Under the pieces are notes generated by a model. That model did not search any database. It worked only from the letters and a program-made list of their open reading frames with translations, and had not been told where the DNA came from. From positions 1-7,112 of the forward strand of contig JAJYDI010000101.1 of NCBI GenBank assembly GCA_021777635.1: 7,112 nt of DNA. Reading direction: 5' to 3'. The stretch comes from Pseudomonadota bacterium. GTDB lineage: Bacteria; Pseudomonadota; Gammaproteobacteria; Xanthomonadales; Rhodanobacteraceae. This document shows, piece by piece, positions 1 through 6,069 of the stretch. Each line of letters starts with the position of its first letter. Positions within the stretch are counted from its first letter, which is position 1. The position numbers and the translations under genes are program-made.

Positions 1-334
1 TCGGCAGGCGGCCGCGGATGTCGTCCTTGTGGTCGGCGGCGACGCGCTTGAGCCGGCAGATCGCCACGGGTTCGGGCCGGCTCTTGTCAGGCACGCTGCC
101 GTTGTTTTCCTCGACGCGGCCGCGCCGACAGGCCGGCTCGCAGGGGCGGTCGCAGGTGCGCCCGAGGATGCCGGGGAACACGTTCGATTCCCAGTTGACC
201 ATGTAGGCATCGCTGTAGCGCCCGGCGGCGATCAGCCGGATGTATTCGGGCACCGGGGTATGGGCCGGGCAGGCCCACTGGCAATCGACGACCTTGTGAA
301 AATACTCGGGCTTGCGGATATCGGTGGGCTGCAC
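1..334 (-). CDS. GltD-like FAD/4Fe-4S oxidoreductase, N-terminal part (runs off left edge)
   Basis: The first 111 residues of a protein of the glutamate-synthase-small-chain-like family. In that family an N-terminal 4Fe-4S domain (Fer4_20/DPD type) passes electrons to an FAD/NAD(P)H domain, which here would lie beyond the edge. The visible part has the cluster cysteines in the usual pattern: C18 and C22 in CQWACPAHTRVPEYI, then C61, C65 and C69 in GRTCDRPCEPACRRGR, and C93 in PEPVAICRLKR. The start is GTG at 334, chosen because a strong Shine-Dalgarno, GGGGGAGGA (348-340), sits 5 nt before it. The frame is open further upstream but has no better signal. In this family such proteins can serve glutamate synthase or 2-oxoacid:ferredoxin oxidoreductases. 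The partner lies outside the window, so the substrate cannot be named. Family certain, exact role open. Confidence 0.85.
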   Translation of the reverse strand, partial: MQPTDIRKPEYFHKVVDCQWACPAHTPVPEYIRLIAAGRYSDAYMVNWESNVFPGILGRTCDRPCEPACRRGRVEENNGSVPDKSRPEPVAICRLKRVAADHKDDIRGRLP

Positions 335-402
335 CGCGGTCCTCCCCCGGAAGCAACGATCACGCCCGCCGAACCAGCCGTTGCGGGCGACTCGAATCAA
401 GA

Positions 403-437
403 CGCGGCGAGTCTAGCCCTTCGGCGGTTCGTCGCAA
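403..437 (-). promoter_or_regulatory. Candidate sigma70 promoter of the GltD-like gene
   Basis: Reading the minus strand, TTGCGA (437-432) and TAGACT (415-410) are 16 nt apart, each matching 4 of 6 consensus bases. Transcription would begin near 403, giving a leader of about 68 nt before the GTG at 334. An inverted repeat (415-442) covers the same stretch. Predicted by eye only. Confidence 0.35.
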
Positions 438-442
438 GGGCT
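415..442. repeat. Inverted repeat overlapping the candidate promoter
   Basis: AGCCCTT (415-421) and AAGGGCT (436-442) are perfect 7-base complements around 14 bases. A second inner pairing, GCG (424-426) with CGC (433-435), can stack inside. On the plus strand it is followed by CTTTT, so it resembles a weak terminator, but no plus-strand gene ends here. It fits better as an operator over the promoter of the minus-strand oxidoreductase, or as a leftover repeat end. Confidence 0.4.
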
Positions 443-497
443 GCTTTTGGCGAGTCCATCCCGAAGATTCGACCGGTGGGCCGCCTGACGTCACTCG

Positions 498-521
498 CGG
501 CCTTCGGTCCGCTCACCCGGG
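498..521 (-). repeat. Extragenic repeat, degenerate copy 1
   Basis: Read on the minus strand this stretch gives GGTGAGCGGACCGAAGGCCG. It matches the TGAGCGCAGCGAAGGATC core of the better copies with several changes. It is the most degraded copy in this direction and could be chance in GC-rich DNA, but it directly abuts copy 2. Confidence 0.4.
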
Positions 522-523
522 GT

Positions 524-551
524 CGCCATTCCGAGCGCAGCAAAGGATCGG
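524..551 (+). repeat. Extragenic repeat, copy 2
   Basis: Contains CATTCCGAGCGCAGCAAAGG followed by ATCGG, close to the element core GTCATCCTGAGCGCAGCGAA-GGATC. With copy 3 (597-625, opposite strand) it forms an imperfect inverted pair around 45 bases, which could fold into a long hairpin in RNA or single-stranded DNA. Confidence 0.65.
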
Positions 552-596
552 TCCGACGAGAGCGCCCCGTTGCGGGAATCACCGCTGCCGTGCGCC

Positions 597-625
597 GGAT
601 CCTTCGGCTGTGGCCTCGGGATGAC
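597..625 (-). repeat. Extragenic repeat, copy 3 (inverted)
   Basis: On the minus strand it reads GTCATCCCGAGGCCACAGCC followed by GAAGGATCC. It has the element ends GTCATCCCGAG and GAAGGATC with a slightly longer middle than copy 2. Its GTCATCCCGA end is the head of the tandem array that follows, so it may be the source copy. Confidence 0.65.
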
Positions 626-809
626 ACGGAGGGGGATGCGCGTTGGGGTATCGCGGTGCAAGGATCGCGCTTCGGGATGTCGCGATGGAAGCGGTGTGCG
701 TCGGGGTGTCGCGGTGGAAGCGGTGTGCGTCGGGGCGACACGGTGAAGCGGTGCGCGACGAAGGGTTGTGCCTCGGGGCGGCGGGCGAGCGGCTGCGCCT
801 CGGGGTGAC
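614..809. repeat. Degenerate tandem array, period about 29 bases
   Basis: A C-T/G-TCGGGG-T-G-type block recurs starting at about 614, 642, 670, 700, 729, 771 and 798, giving intervals of 28, 28, 30, 29, 42 and 27. The best units are 672-700 and 701-729, which differ at only two of 29 positions. Unit 730-757 is 28 long, with one deletion and a few changes. Each block resembles the CTCGGGATGAC end of copy 3, so the array looks like repeated duplication of the extragenic element or part of it. The period is not a multiple of three, so it is unlikely to be coding. Unit boundaries are approximate. Confidence 0.7.
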
Positions 810-827
810 TTCGCACGGGGGCTCGCA

Positions 828-850
828 CGACCCTGAGGACGAAGGAGCCC
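828..850 (+). repeat. Extragenic repeat, degenerate copy 4
   Basis: ACCCTGAGGACGAAGGAGCC keeps the CCTGAG and CGAAGGA blocks of the element but has lost a few bases between them. It lies just before the best-preserved copy, 865-895, in the same direction. Confidence 0.45.
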
Positions 851-864
851 GGTCTGCCCCAGAC

Positions 865-895
865 TGTCATCCTGAACGCAGGGAAGGATCTGGCG
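865..895 (+). repeat. Extragenic repeat, best-preserved copy 5
   Basis: TGTCATCCTGAACGCAGGGA followed by AGGATCTGG. It is nearly the full element GTCATCCTGAGCGCAGCGAA-GGATCT. It ends about 42 bases before the rhomboid ATG, so it would lie in the 5' untranslated region or promoter of that gene. Elements of this sequence style are scattered between genes in many GC-rich genomes of this group, as far as I recall. The copy number in this genome cannot be seen here. Confidence 0.7.
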
Positions 896-937
896 TTCCG
901 AACCCTGTCCACGTTCGCCCTTTCGACTGGAAATCCC

Positions 938-1546
938 ATGTTCATCACCTTGCTGATCATCGCCGTCACCTGTGTCGTGTCCTTCGCGGCCTTCGGCAAT
1001 CGCCGCCTGTTCGACGCGCTGATCCTGTGGCCGCCGGCGGTCCGGCGCGGCCAGTACTACCGGCTGCTGAGCTACGGCCTGATCCATGCCGACGGCGCGC
1101 ATCTGTTCTTCAACATGTTCACGCTGTACTTCTTCGGCGCGGCGATGGCCGGGCTGTACCAGCGCCTGCTGGGGCCGTTCGGCTTCGTGATCTTCTACAC
1201 CGGTGCGCTGCTGGCCTCGATCCTGCCGGCGTATCTGCGCCACAGCGACGACAGCGGCTACCGCAGTCTGGGCGCCTCGGGCGCGGTCTCGGCGGTGCTG
1301 TTCGCCTTCATCCTGGTGCAGCCGTGGGCGACCATCGTGGTGTTCGTGCTGCCGGTGCCGGCGATCGTCTACGCCGTGCTGTATCTCGGCTACACCTTCT
1401 ACATGGACCGCCAGCGCAGCGACCGCATCAACCACAGCGCGCATCTGTGGGGCGCGTTGTACGGCGTGGTCGCCACCGCGCTGATCGCGCCGCGCGTGCT
1501 GCCGTGGTTTCTGAGCCAGCTGATGCAGCCGCGATTCCTGCACTGA
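938..1546 (+). CDS. Rhomboid family intramembrane serine protease
   Basis: A 202-residue, almost wholly hydrophobic protein with about six membrane segments: roughly 1-18, 51-75, 82-99, 112-127, 131-155 and 170-186. It has the hallmarks of rhomboid proteases, which cut membrane proteins inside the lipid bilayer with a Ser-His dyad. GASG carries the nucleophile Ser114, His169 in HSAHLWGALYG is its partner, and HLFFNMF (His55, Asn59) forms the oxyanion region. The length fits the minimal six-segment bacterial core with no extra N-terminal domain. The ATG at 938 is chosen because the first membrane segment begins at once. The ribosome site is weak (GGAAA, about 5 nt upstream). It leads a same-strand run with rluF (91 nt gap) and dbpA. 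The substrate is unknown; nothing nearby names one. It is not evidently GlpG orthologous, so no symbol is given. Confidence 0.93.
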   Translation: MFITLLIIAVTCVVSFAAFGNRRLFDALILWPPAVRRGQYYRLLSYGLIHADGAHLFFNMFTLYFFGAAMAGLYQRLLGPFGFVIFYTGALLASILPAYLRHSDDSGYRSLGASGAVSAVLFAFILVQPWATIVVFVLPVPAIVYAVLYLGYTFYMDRQRSDRINHSAHLWGALYGVVATALIAPRVLPWFLSQLMQPRFLH

Positions 1547-1637
1547 AACCGGGCAGCGCCGACGCTTGCCGCGGATGACGCTGCACGGTCGCTGTGCCAG
1601 CATGCGCGCCCGTTCCCCTCGGTGACGCGGCCCGGCC

Positions 1638-2354
1638 ATGCGCCTGAACAAGTACATCAGCGACAGCGGGCTGTGTTCGCGCCGCGAAGCCGACGCGCTG
1701 ATCGCGCAGGGGCGGGTGACGGTCAATGGCGCGCCCGCGGGCATCGGCACCGTGGTCGCGGCGGGCGACGCGATCTGCGTGGATGGCGAAGCCATCCGTG
1801 CCCGGCCGTCGCGGGGAGCCGCCGCGCGCAGGCACGTCTACATCGCACTGAACAAGCCGGTCGGCATCACCTGCACCACCGAGCACGCGGTCAAGGGCAA
1901 TATCGTCGATTTCATCGACCATGCCGAGCGCATCTTTCCGATCGGGCGCCTGGACAAGGATTCCGAGGGCCTGATCCTGCTGACCAGCAACGGCGACATC
2001 GTCAACGAGATCCTGCGCGCCGAGAACGCGCACGAGAAGGAATACCTGGTGGGCGTCAATCGCCCGGTGACGCCCGCGTTTCTCGCCGGCATGGCGCGCG
2101 GTGTGCGCGTGCACGGGCAGATGACGCGGCCCTGCACGACACGCCGGATCGCCAAGTTCGGCTTTTCCATCGTGCTCACGCAGGGGCTCAACCGGCAGAT
2201 CCGGCTGATGGCCGAGGCCTTCGACTACCGCGTGACCCAGCTGCGCCGGGTGCGCATCGTCAACATCCGGCTGGGCGCGTTGCGTGTGGGGCAATGGCGC
2301 AACCTGACCGACGCCGAGTTGCGCGGGCTGCTGCCGCAGCGCAGCGCGTGGTGA
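1638..2354 (+). CDS. rluF: 23S rRNA pseudouridine(2604) synthase RluF
   Basis: A 238-residue RsuA/RluB/E/F-family pseudouridine synthase. An S4 RNA-binding domain covers about 1-60 (MRLNKYISDSGLCSRREAD). The catalytic domain follows: NKPVGITCTTE at 72-82, then IGRLDKDSEGLILLTSNGD with the catalytic Asp at 106, and the C-terminal GLNRQIRLM...VTQLRRVRIVNI...LTDAEL signature. The GLNRQIR and WRNLTDAEL wording and the CTTE motif match RluF, which makes pseudouridine 2604 in 23S rRNA near the peptidyl-transferase centre; the E. coli enzyme also acts on tRNA-Tyr. The start is fixed by MRLNKYIS, the usual N-terminus. No good Shine-Dalgarno is visible. A GTG at 1622 lies in another frame. The gap to dbpA is 66 nt, so co-transcription is likely. 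RluB or RluE is a less likely alternative. Confidence 0.88.
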   Translation: MRLNKYISDSGLCSRREADALIAQGRVTVNGAPAGIGTVVAAGDAICVDGEAIRARPSRGAAARRHVYIALNKPVGITCTTEHAVKGNIVDFIDHAERIFPIGRLDKDSEGLILLTSNGDIVNEILRAENAHEKEYLVGVNRPVTPAFLAGMARGVRVHGQMTRPCTTRRIAKFGFSIVLTQGLNRQIRLMAEAFDYRVTQLRRVRIVNIRLGALRVGQWRNLTDAELRGLLPQRSAW

Positions 2355-2420
2355 GCGGCCATTGCGGCGAGCCGGCGTGCGCATCGCCGCGCCGGGACCG
2401 CTTCGATGCGATCATGGCGC

Positions 2421-3800
<1,380 letters not shown>

Positions 3801-3803
3801 GCC

Positions 3804-3852
3804 GGCGCGTTCGAGCCGCGCCATCGGCCTCGTCCGGACGCCGCGTCGCGGC
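3804..3852. terminator. Hairpin-rich gap between convergent dbpA and rlmC
   Basis: The 53-base gap holds three palindromes: GGCGCG (3804-3809) with CGCGCC (3817-3822) around a 7-base loop, the perfect 10-base palindrome CGTCCGGACG (3831-3840), and GCCGC (3840-3844) with GCGGC (3848-3852). None is followed by a run of T on either strand, so classical intrinsic termination is doubtful. They may still slow polymerase or protect the 3' ends of both facing transcripts. Confidence 0.35.
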
Positions 3853-3853
3853 A

Positions 3854-4972
3854 TCAGCCGCGGCCGAGCAGGGTCAGCACCTCATAGTGACGCGTGTGCG
3901 GGAACAGGTCGAACACGCGCGCACGCTGCAGCCGCAAGCCGGGCATGCGGGCCAGGTCGCGGGCCAGCGATTGGGCGTTGCAGCTGGAGTAGATCAGCCA
4001 GCGCATGGCCGACGCGTCCAGCCGGCGACACAGGGTCTCGTCGAGGCCGCGTCGCGGCGGATTGACGATCACCAGTTCCGCCGCGTGCGCCGGGCTGTTC
4101 GCGAAGGCGGTCGCGTCCGCGGCGCGGAACCGCACCCGCGTCAGGCCGGCCTCGTCACGGCTGCGCTCGGCGGCGACGACCGCTTCGGGACTGGCCTCGA
4201 CGCCGAGCACGTCGCGCCCGCCGTCGGCGCAGTGCAGGGCAAAGCCGCCGACGCCGCAGTACAAGTCCCAGACCGTGGCCGGCTGCAGTTCGTGCGCCCA
4301 CGTCGCGGCCTGGGCATACAGCCCGGCGGCGATCACGGTGTGGGTCTGGAAGAAACCCTGCGGCCGCAGGTGCAGGGTCAGCCCGTTCAGGCGCATCGCC
4401 AGGTCGGCTTCCGCGGTCAGCAGGATCTCGTGCTCACCCTCGAGGACGGCCTTGTGCTCCGGTTGCAGGTTGACCGAGGCCACGCTCAACGCCGGGAGTT
4501 CCGCGCGCAGGCGGTCGAGATGCTTGCGCATGCGTGCCAGCGGCTCCTGCGAGCGCAGCACGAAGCGCACCATCAGCGCGCCGGTGTGTTCGGCCAGGGT
4601 CACCAGCACGTATTTCAGCTCGCCGCGGCGCGTGGCCAGATCGTAGGGTGCGATCGCGGCGTTCGCGATGAAGCGCTTCAATGGCGTGAAGCTGGCCTGC
4701 AATGCGGCCGGATAGAGCGCGCAGTCGGCGAGATCGACGCCGTGCCCATGCGCATCGAGGATGCCCAGCAGCGGCTGCCCGGCGCTGCCGCCGACCGCCA
4801 TCTTGGCCTTGTTGCGGAAGCCCGATTCGCGGCTGGCGACGGGTTCCAGCCATTGCGCTTCACCCAGCAGACGGCGCGCATGCGCCTGTTTGGCCGCGAG
4901 CTGGGCGGGGTAGGGCAGCGGCAGCTCGCTGCAGGAGCGGCAGCGGCCGGCGTCGAAATGGGCGCAGCGCAT
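3854..4972 (-). CDS. rlmC: 23S rRNA (uracil(747)-C5)-methyltransferase RlmC
   Basis: A 372-residue TrmA/RlmD/RlmC-family enzyme (E. coli RlmC has 375) that makes m5U747 in 23S rRNA with SAM. The N-terminus MRCAHFDAGRCRSC and DLADCALYP supply the four 4Fe-4S cysteines C3, C11, C14 and C84. GFRNKAKM at 51-58 and RGELKY at 116-121 are conserved RNA-side motifs. The methyltransferase domain begins near 190: PQGFFQT, the SAM loop WDLYCGVGGFALHC (235-248), NPPRRG (304-309), the nucleophile Cys331 in YSSCNAQ, and the base Glu364 in FPHTRHYEVLTLL. The ATG at 4972 is chosen because it matches the RlmC N-terminus exactly; a TTG at 4990 would add six unlike residues. There is no TRAM domain, as expected for RlmC and unlike RlmD. 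It lies 56 nt downstream of the lysine-rich gene and was probably read with it. Confidence 0.94.
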   Translation of the reverse strand: MRCAHFDAGRCRSCSELPLPYPAQLAAKQAHARRLLGEAQWLEPVASRESGFRNKAKMAVGGSAGQPLLGILDAHGHGVDLADCALYPAALQASFTPLKRFIANAAIAPYDLATRRGELKYVLVTLAEHTGALMVRFVLRSQEPLARMRKHLDRLRAELPALSVASVNLQPEHKAVLEGEHEILLTAEADLAMRLNGLTLHLRPQGFFQTHTVIAAGLYAQAATWAHELQPATVWDLYCGVGGFALHCADGGRDVLGVEASPEAVVAAERSRDEAGLTRVRFRAADATAFANSPAHAAELVIVNPPRRGLDETLCRRLDASAMRWLIYSSCNAQSLARDLARMPGLRLQRARVFDLFPHTRHYEVLTLLGRG

Positions 4973-5028
4973 GGACGGGGACGCAGGCAACCGAGGCGCA
5001 GTCGGGTGGTCCGGGCCGCGCGGGCCGG

Positions 5029-5187
5029 TTACTGCAGCGGCTTGTCGCCGTCGGTTGCCGCAGGCGTATCGCCGTCGGCGATCGCGCCGCCGCCCTTGGC
5101 CAGCTTCTTCAGGCGCTTTTCATCCTGCTTCTTTTTCTTGGCGAGATCGCGCTGACGTTTCTCGAACGAGTAGTTGGGCTTGGCCAC
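5029..5187 (-). CDS. Small lysine-rich conserved protein (52 residues)
   Basis: Begins MAKPNYSFEKRQRDLAKKKK and continues into QDEKRLKKLAK, so the first 31 residues are a very basic amphipathic helix. The rest (GGGAIADGDTPAATDGDKPLQ region) is flexible and acidic. Similar short MAKPNY-FEKRQRELAKK proteins of unknown function recur in proteobacteria, as far as I recall. The GTG at 5187 is chosen as the start: GAGGGA (5199-5194) lies 6 nt before it, the normal distance, whereas an ATG two codons upstream (5193) touches the same site with no gap. It probably shares a transcript with rlmC. The charge suggests nucleic-acid or ribosome contact, which is inference; no function is known to me. Confidence 0.82.
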   Translation of the reverse strand: MAKPNYSFEKRQRDLAKKKKQDEKRLKKLAKGGGAIADGDTPAATDGDKPLQ

Positions 5188-5193
5188 AGGCAT

Positions 5194-5199
5194 TCCCTC
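5194..5199 (-). promoter_or_regulatory. Ribosome binding site that decides the start of the lysine-rich gene
   Basis: GAGGGA on the minus strand. Spacing is 6 nt to the GTG at 5187 and zero to the ATG at 5193, so the GTG is the better start and the protein begins MAKPNYSF. Confidence 0.65.
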
Positions 5200-5213
5200 G
5201 AATCCAGGTCCGC

Positions 5214-5219
5214 AGTGTA
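5214..5219 (-). promoter_or_regulatory. Candidate -10 element for the lysine-rich gene and rlmC
   Basis: TACACT preceded by TT in a GC-rich region, on the minus strand. Transcription would start near 5207, about 20 nt before the GTG. No strong -35 is seen; TGGACC lies 19 nt upstream, a long spacer. The next upstream gene, an HTH regulator, ends at 5300. Confidence 0.35.
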
Positions 5220-5299
5220 AAGGCAAAGCAGTGGATACGGTCCAGCGGCCGCGGGTCGCCGCGCACGCCGGGCGATGGACAACCGTGTCGCGGAGGCAT

Positions 5300-5668
5300 T
5301 CAGGCTTCGGGCTTGAGCAGTTCCAGCAGAGCCGCCCGACGCTTGCCCGGCAGGCTGCGATAGCGGGTGAGCAGGGCCAGCTCGGCGGCGTCCCGGGCGA
5401 CGACCTTGCCCTCGTGCGCCGCATATTCGCCGCGCTGATCCTTGATGGCGGATCCCGACGCCGCGGACGACAACCCGCAGATCAGTTCGTCGAGGGTCAG
5501 ATGCAGCACCTCGCGCAGCTTGGGCAGGGTGTGGAAGCTGGGCGTTTCACGGCTGTTCTCCCAGGCCGAGATCGAGGATTTGGTCAGTCCCACCGCGAAG
5601 CCGAGCTGCTCCTGAGTCAAGCCGCGCGCGACGCGTGCCTCGCGCAGCCGATCGGCGAAGCTCTTCAT
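5300..5668 (-). CDS. XRE/Cro-family HTH transcriptional regulator (122 residues)
   Basis: An HTH_3-type DNA-binding domain covers about 4-63. LTQEQLGFAVGLTKSSISAW (17-36) is the helix-turn-helix, followed by the ENSRETPS turn and by LPKLREVLHLTLDELICG. Residues 70-92 look like a linker. The C-terminal helix ELALLTRYRSLPGKRRAALLELL resembles the short tail often found on phage-type repressors that lack a LexA-like peptidase, possibly for dimer contacts. The ATG at 5668 follows GGAG with 7 nt spacing; a GTG directly before it (5671) is the less likely start. It is divergent from a second XRE gene at 5772. The 100-base interval carries a perfect dyad (5698-5718), so autoregulation or mutual regulation is likely. 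The regulated genes are not identifiable from sequence. Confidence 0.9.
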   Translation of the reverse strand: MKSFADRLREARVARGLTQEQLGFAVGLTKSSISAWENSRETPSFHTLPKLREVLHLTLDELICGLSSAASGSAIKDQRGEYAAHEGKVVARDAAELALLTRYRSLPGKRRAALLELLKPEA

Positions 5669-5697
5669 CACGCGACTCCAGCGCAGCGGTGTTCCAA

Positions 5698-5718
5698 GGG
5701 TATGGGCGGGCCATACCC
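5698..5718. promoter_or_regulatory. Perfect dyad between the divergent HTH genes, probable operator
   Basis: GGGTATGG (5698-5705) and CCATACCC (5711-5718) are exact inverted 8-base arms around GCGGG, so the arm centres are about 13 bases apart, suitable for a dimeric HTH protein. It lies 30 nt upstream of the ATG at 5668 and 17 nt upstream of the -35 of the other gene, so one bound dimer could act on both. Which of the two regulators binds it is not shown by sequence. Confidence 0.6.
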
Positions 5719-5735
5719 CTGTCGTGCGGAATGCG

Positions 5736-5771
5736 TTGACAGCGCTTGTTCGGAAACACCATATTCAGCGC
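5736..5771 (+). promoter_or_regulatory. Promoter of the small XRE gene, likely giving a leaderless mRNA
   Basis: A perfect -35 TTGACA (5736-5741), an 18 nt spacer and CATATT (5760-5765, 4 of 6 consensus bases) as -10. A start 7 nt past the -10 falls on the A of the ATG at 5772. No Shine-Dalgarno precedes that ATG. Both facts point to a leaderless transcript, as for the lambda cI mRNA from PRM. The spacer contains TGTT-CGGA-AACA (5747-5758), a possible weak operator. Confidence 0.6.
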
Positions 5772-5993
5772 ATGCCGTACCGGGTGCCCAGCCCCATCCG
5801 CGAGGCGCGCATGCGCGCTGGCCTGAGCCAGCGCCAGCTGGCGCGACAGATCCATGTCGAGAACGTCACCATTTCCGGCTGGGAGAACGGTCACTACCGG
5901 CCCAGTCCCCGGCGCGCGGTGGCCCTGTGCCGCGCTTTGCCGGGACTCACGCTGGATGCCATCTATCTGCATGCCGCGTTCGGGCATCCGTAA
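5772..5993 (+). CDS. Small XRE/Cro-like HTH regulator (73 residues)
   Basis: Almost the whole protein is one HTH domain: IREARMRAGLSQRQLARQIH, then VENVTISGWENGHYRPSPRR, ending in AVALCRALPGLTLDAIYLHA. Size and architecture are like Cro or a minimal repressor with no effector or dimerisation domain. The start ATG at 5772 gives MPYRVPSPIREAR. An earlier ATG at 5724 would place the promoter inside the gene and add 16 unlike residues, so it is rejected. It is divergent from the longer XRE gene (5668) and followed after 76 nt by an unrecognised gene. It is probably the counterpart in a two-regulator switch, which is inference from layout. An antitoxin-type role is possible, but no toxin-like protein is recognisable beside it. 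Confidence 0.87.
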   Translation: MPYRVPSPIREARMRAGLSQRQLARQIHVENVTISGWENGHYRPSPRRAVALCRALPGLTLDAIYLHAAFGHP

Positions 5994-6007
5994 GGACGGT
6001 GTCCGAC

Positions 6008-6022
6008 CCATGCCAGGCATGG
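6008..6022. promoter_or_regulatory. Perfect palindrome ahead of the 154-residue gene
   Basis: CCATGCC (6008-6014), A, GGCATGG (6016-6022), only 14 nt after the small XRE stop and 47 nt before the next ATG. It shares the CCAT-R-CC half-site with the dyad at 5698-5718, but with the halves in the opposite order. It may be an operator or a small hairpin between the two genes. Confidence 0.45.
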
Positions 6023-6069
6023 CGGCCGGGGCCGAACTCGCCGTCAGGAGTGGACTTGAGGAGGGTGTG

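Larger units (their letters stand above)
335..937. other. Gene-free spacer of about 600 bases filled with repeats
   Basis: Between the divergent GltD-like gene and the rhomboid gene I find no believable coding region. Long open frames exist on both strands, but their products are arginine/proline/alanine-rich, change with each repeat unit and lack a family likeness. The spacer contains a candidate minus-strand promoter (403-437), five extragenic repeat copies and a tandem array. I see no convincing plus-strand promoter for the rhomboid gene, no tRNA and no transposase. Confidence 0.75.

Noticed and set aside
486..493. TGACGTCA palindrome
   Set aside because: An eight-base palindrome with no promoter or partner site nearby; chance is enough to explain it.
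614..809. CRISPR array
   Set aside because: There are no constant repeats separated by unrelated spacers; whole units resemble each other, and no cas gene is present.
643..937. N-terminal extension or separate gene in front of the rhomboid
   Set aside because: The frames over the tandem repeats have a period that is not a multiple of three and give low-complexity products. The rhomboid ATG at 938 begins a membrane segment directly.
491..1795. A 434-codon minus-strand open frame across the repeats, the rhomboid gene and the start of rluF
   Set aside because: The part over 491-840 is just the tandem repeat translated in shifting frames, and the rest is antisense to two solid genes.
5669..5735. 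A promoter for the longer XRE gene on the minus strand
   Set aside because: Candidate pairs such as TTTCCG/CATTCC or CTGTCA with TATGGC match the consensus poorly or have wrong spacing. A promoter must exist nearby, but I cannot place it.
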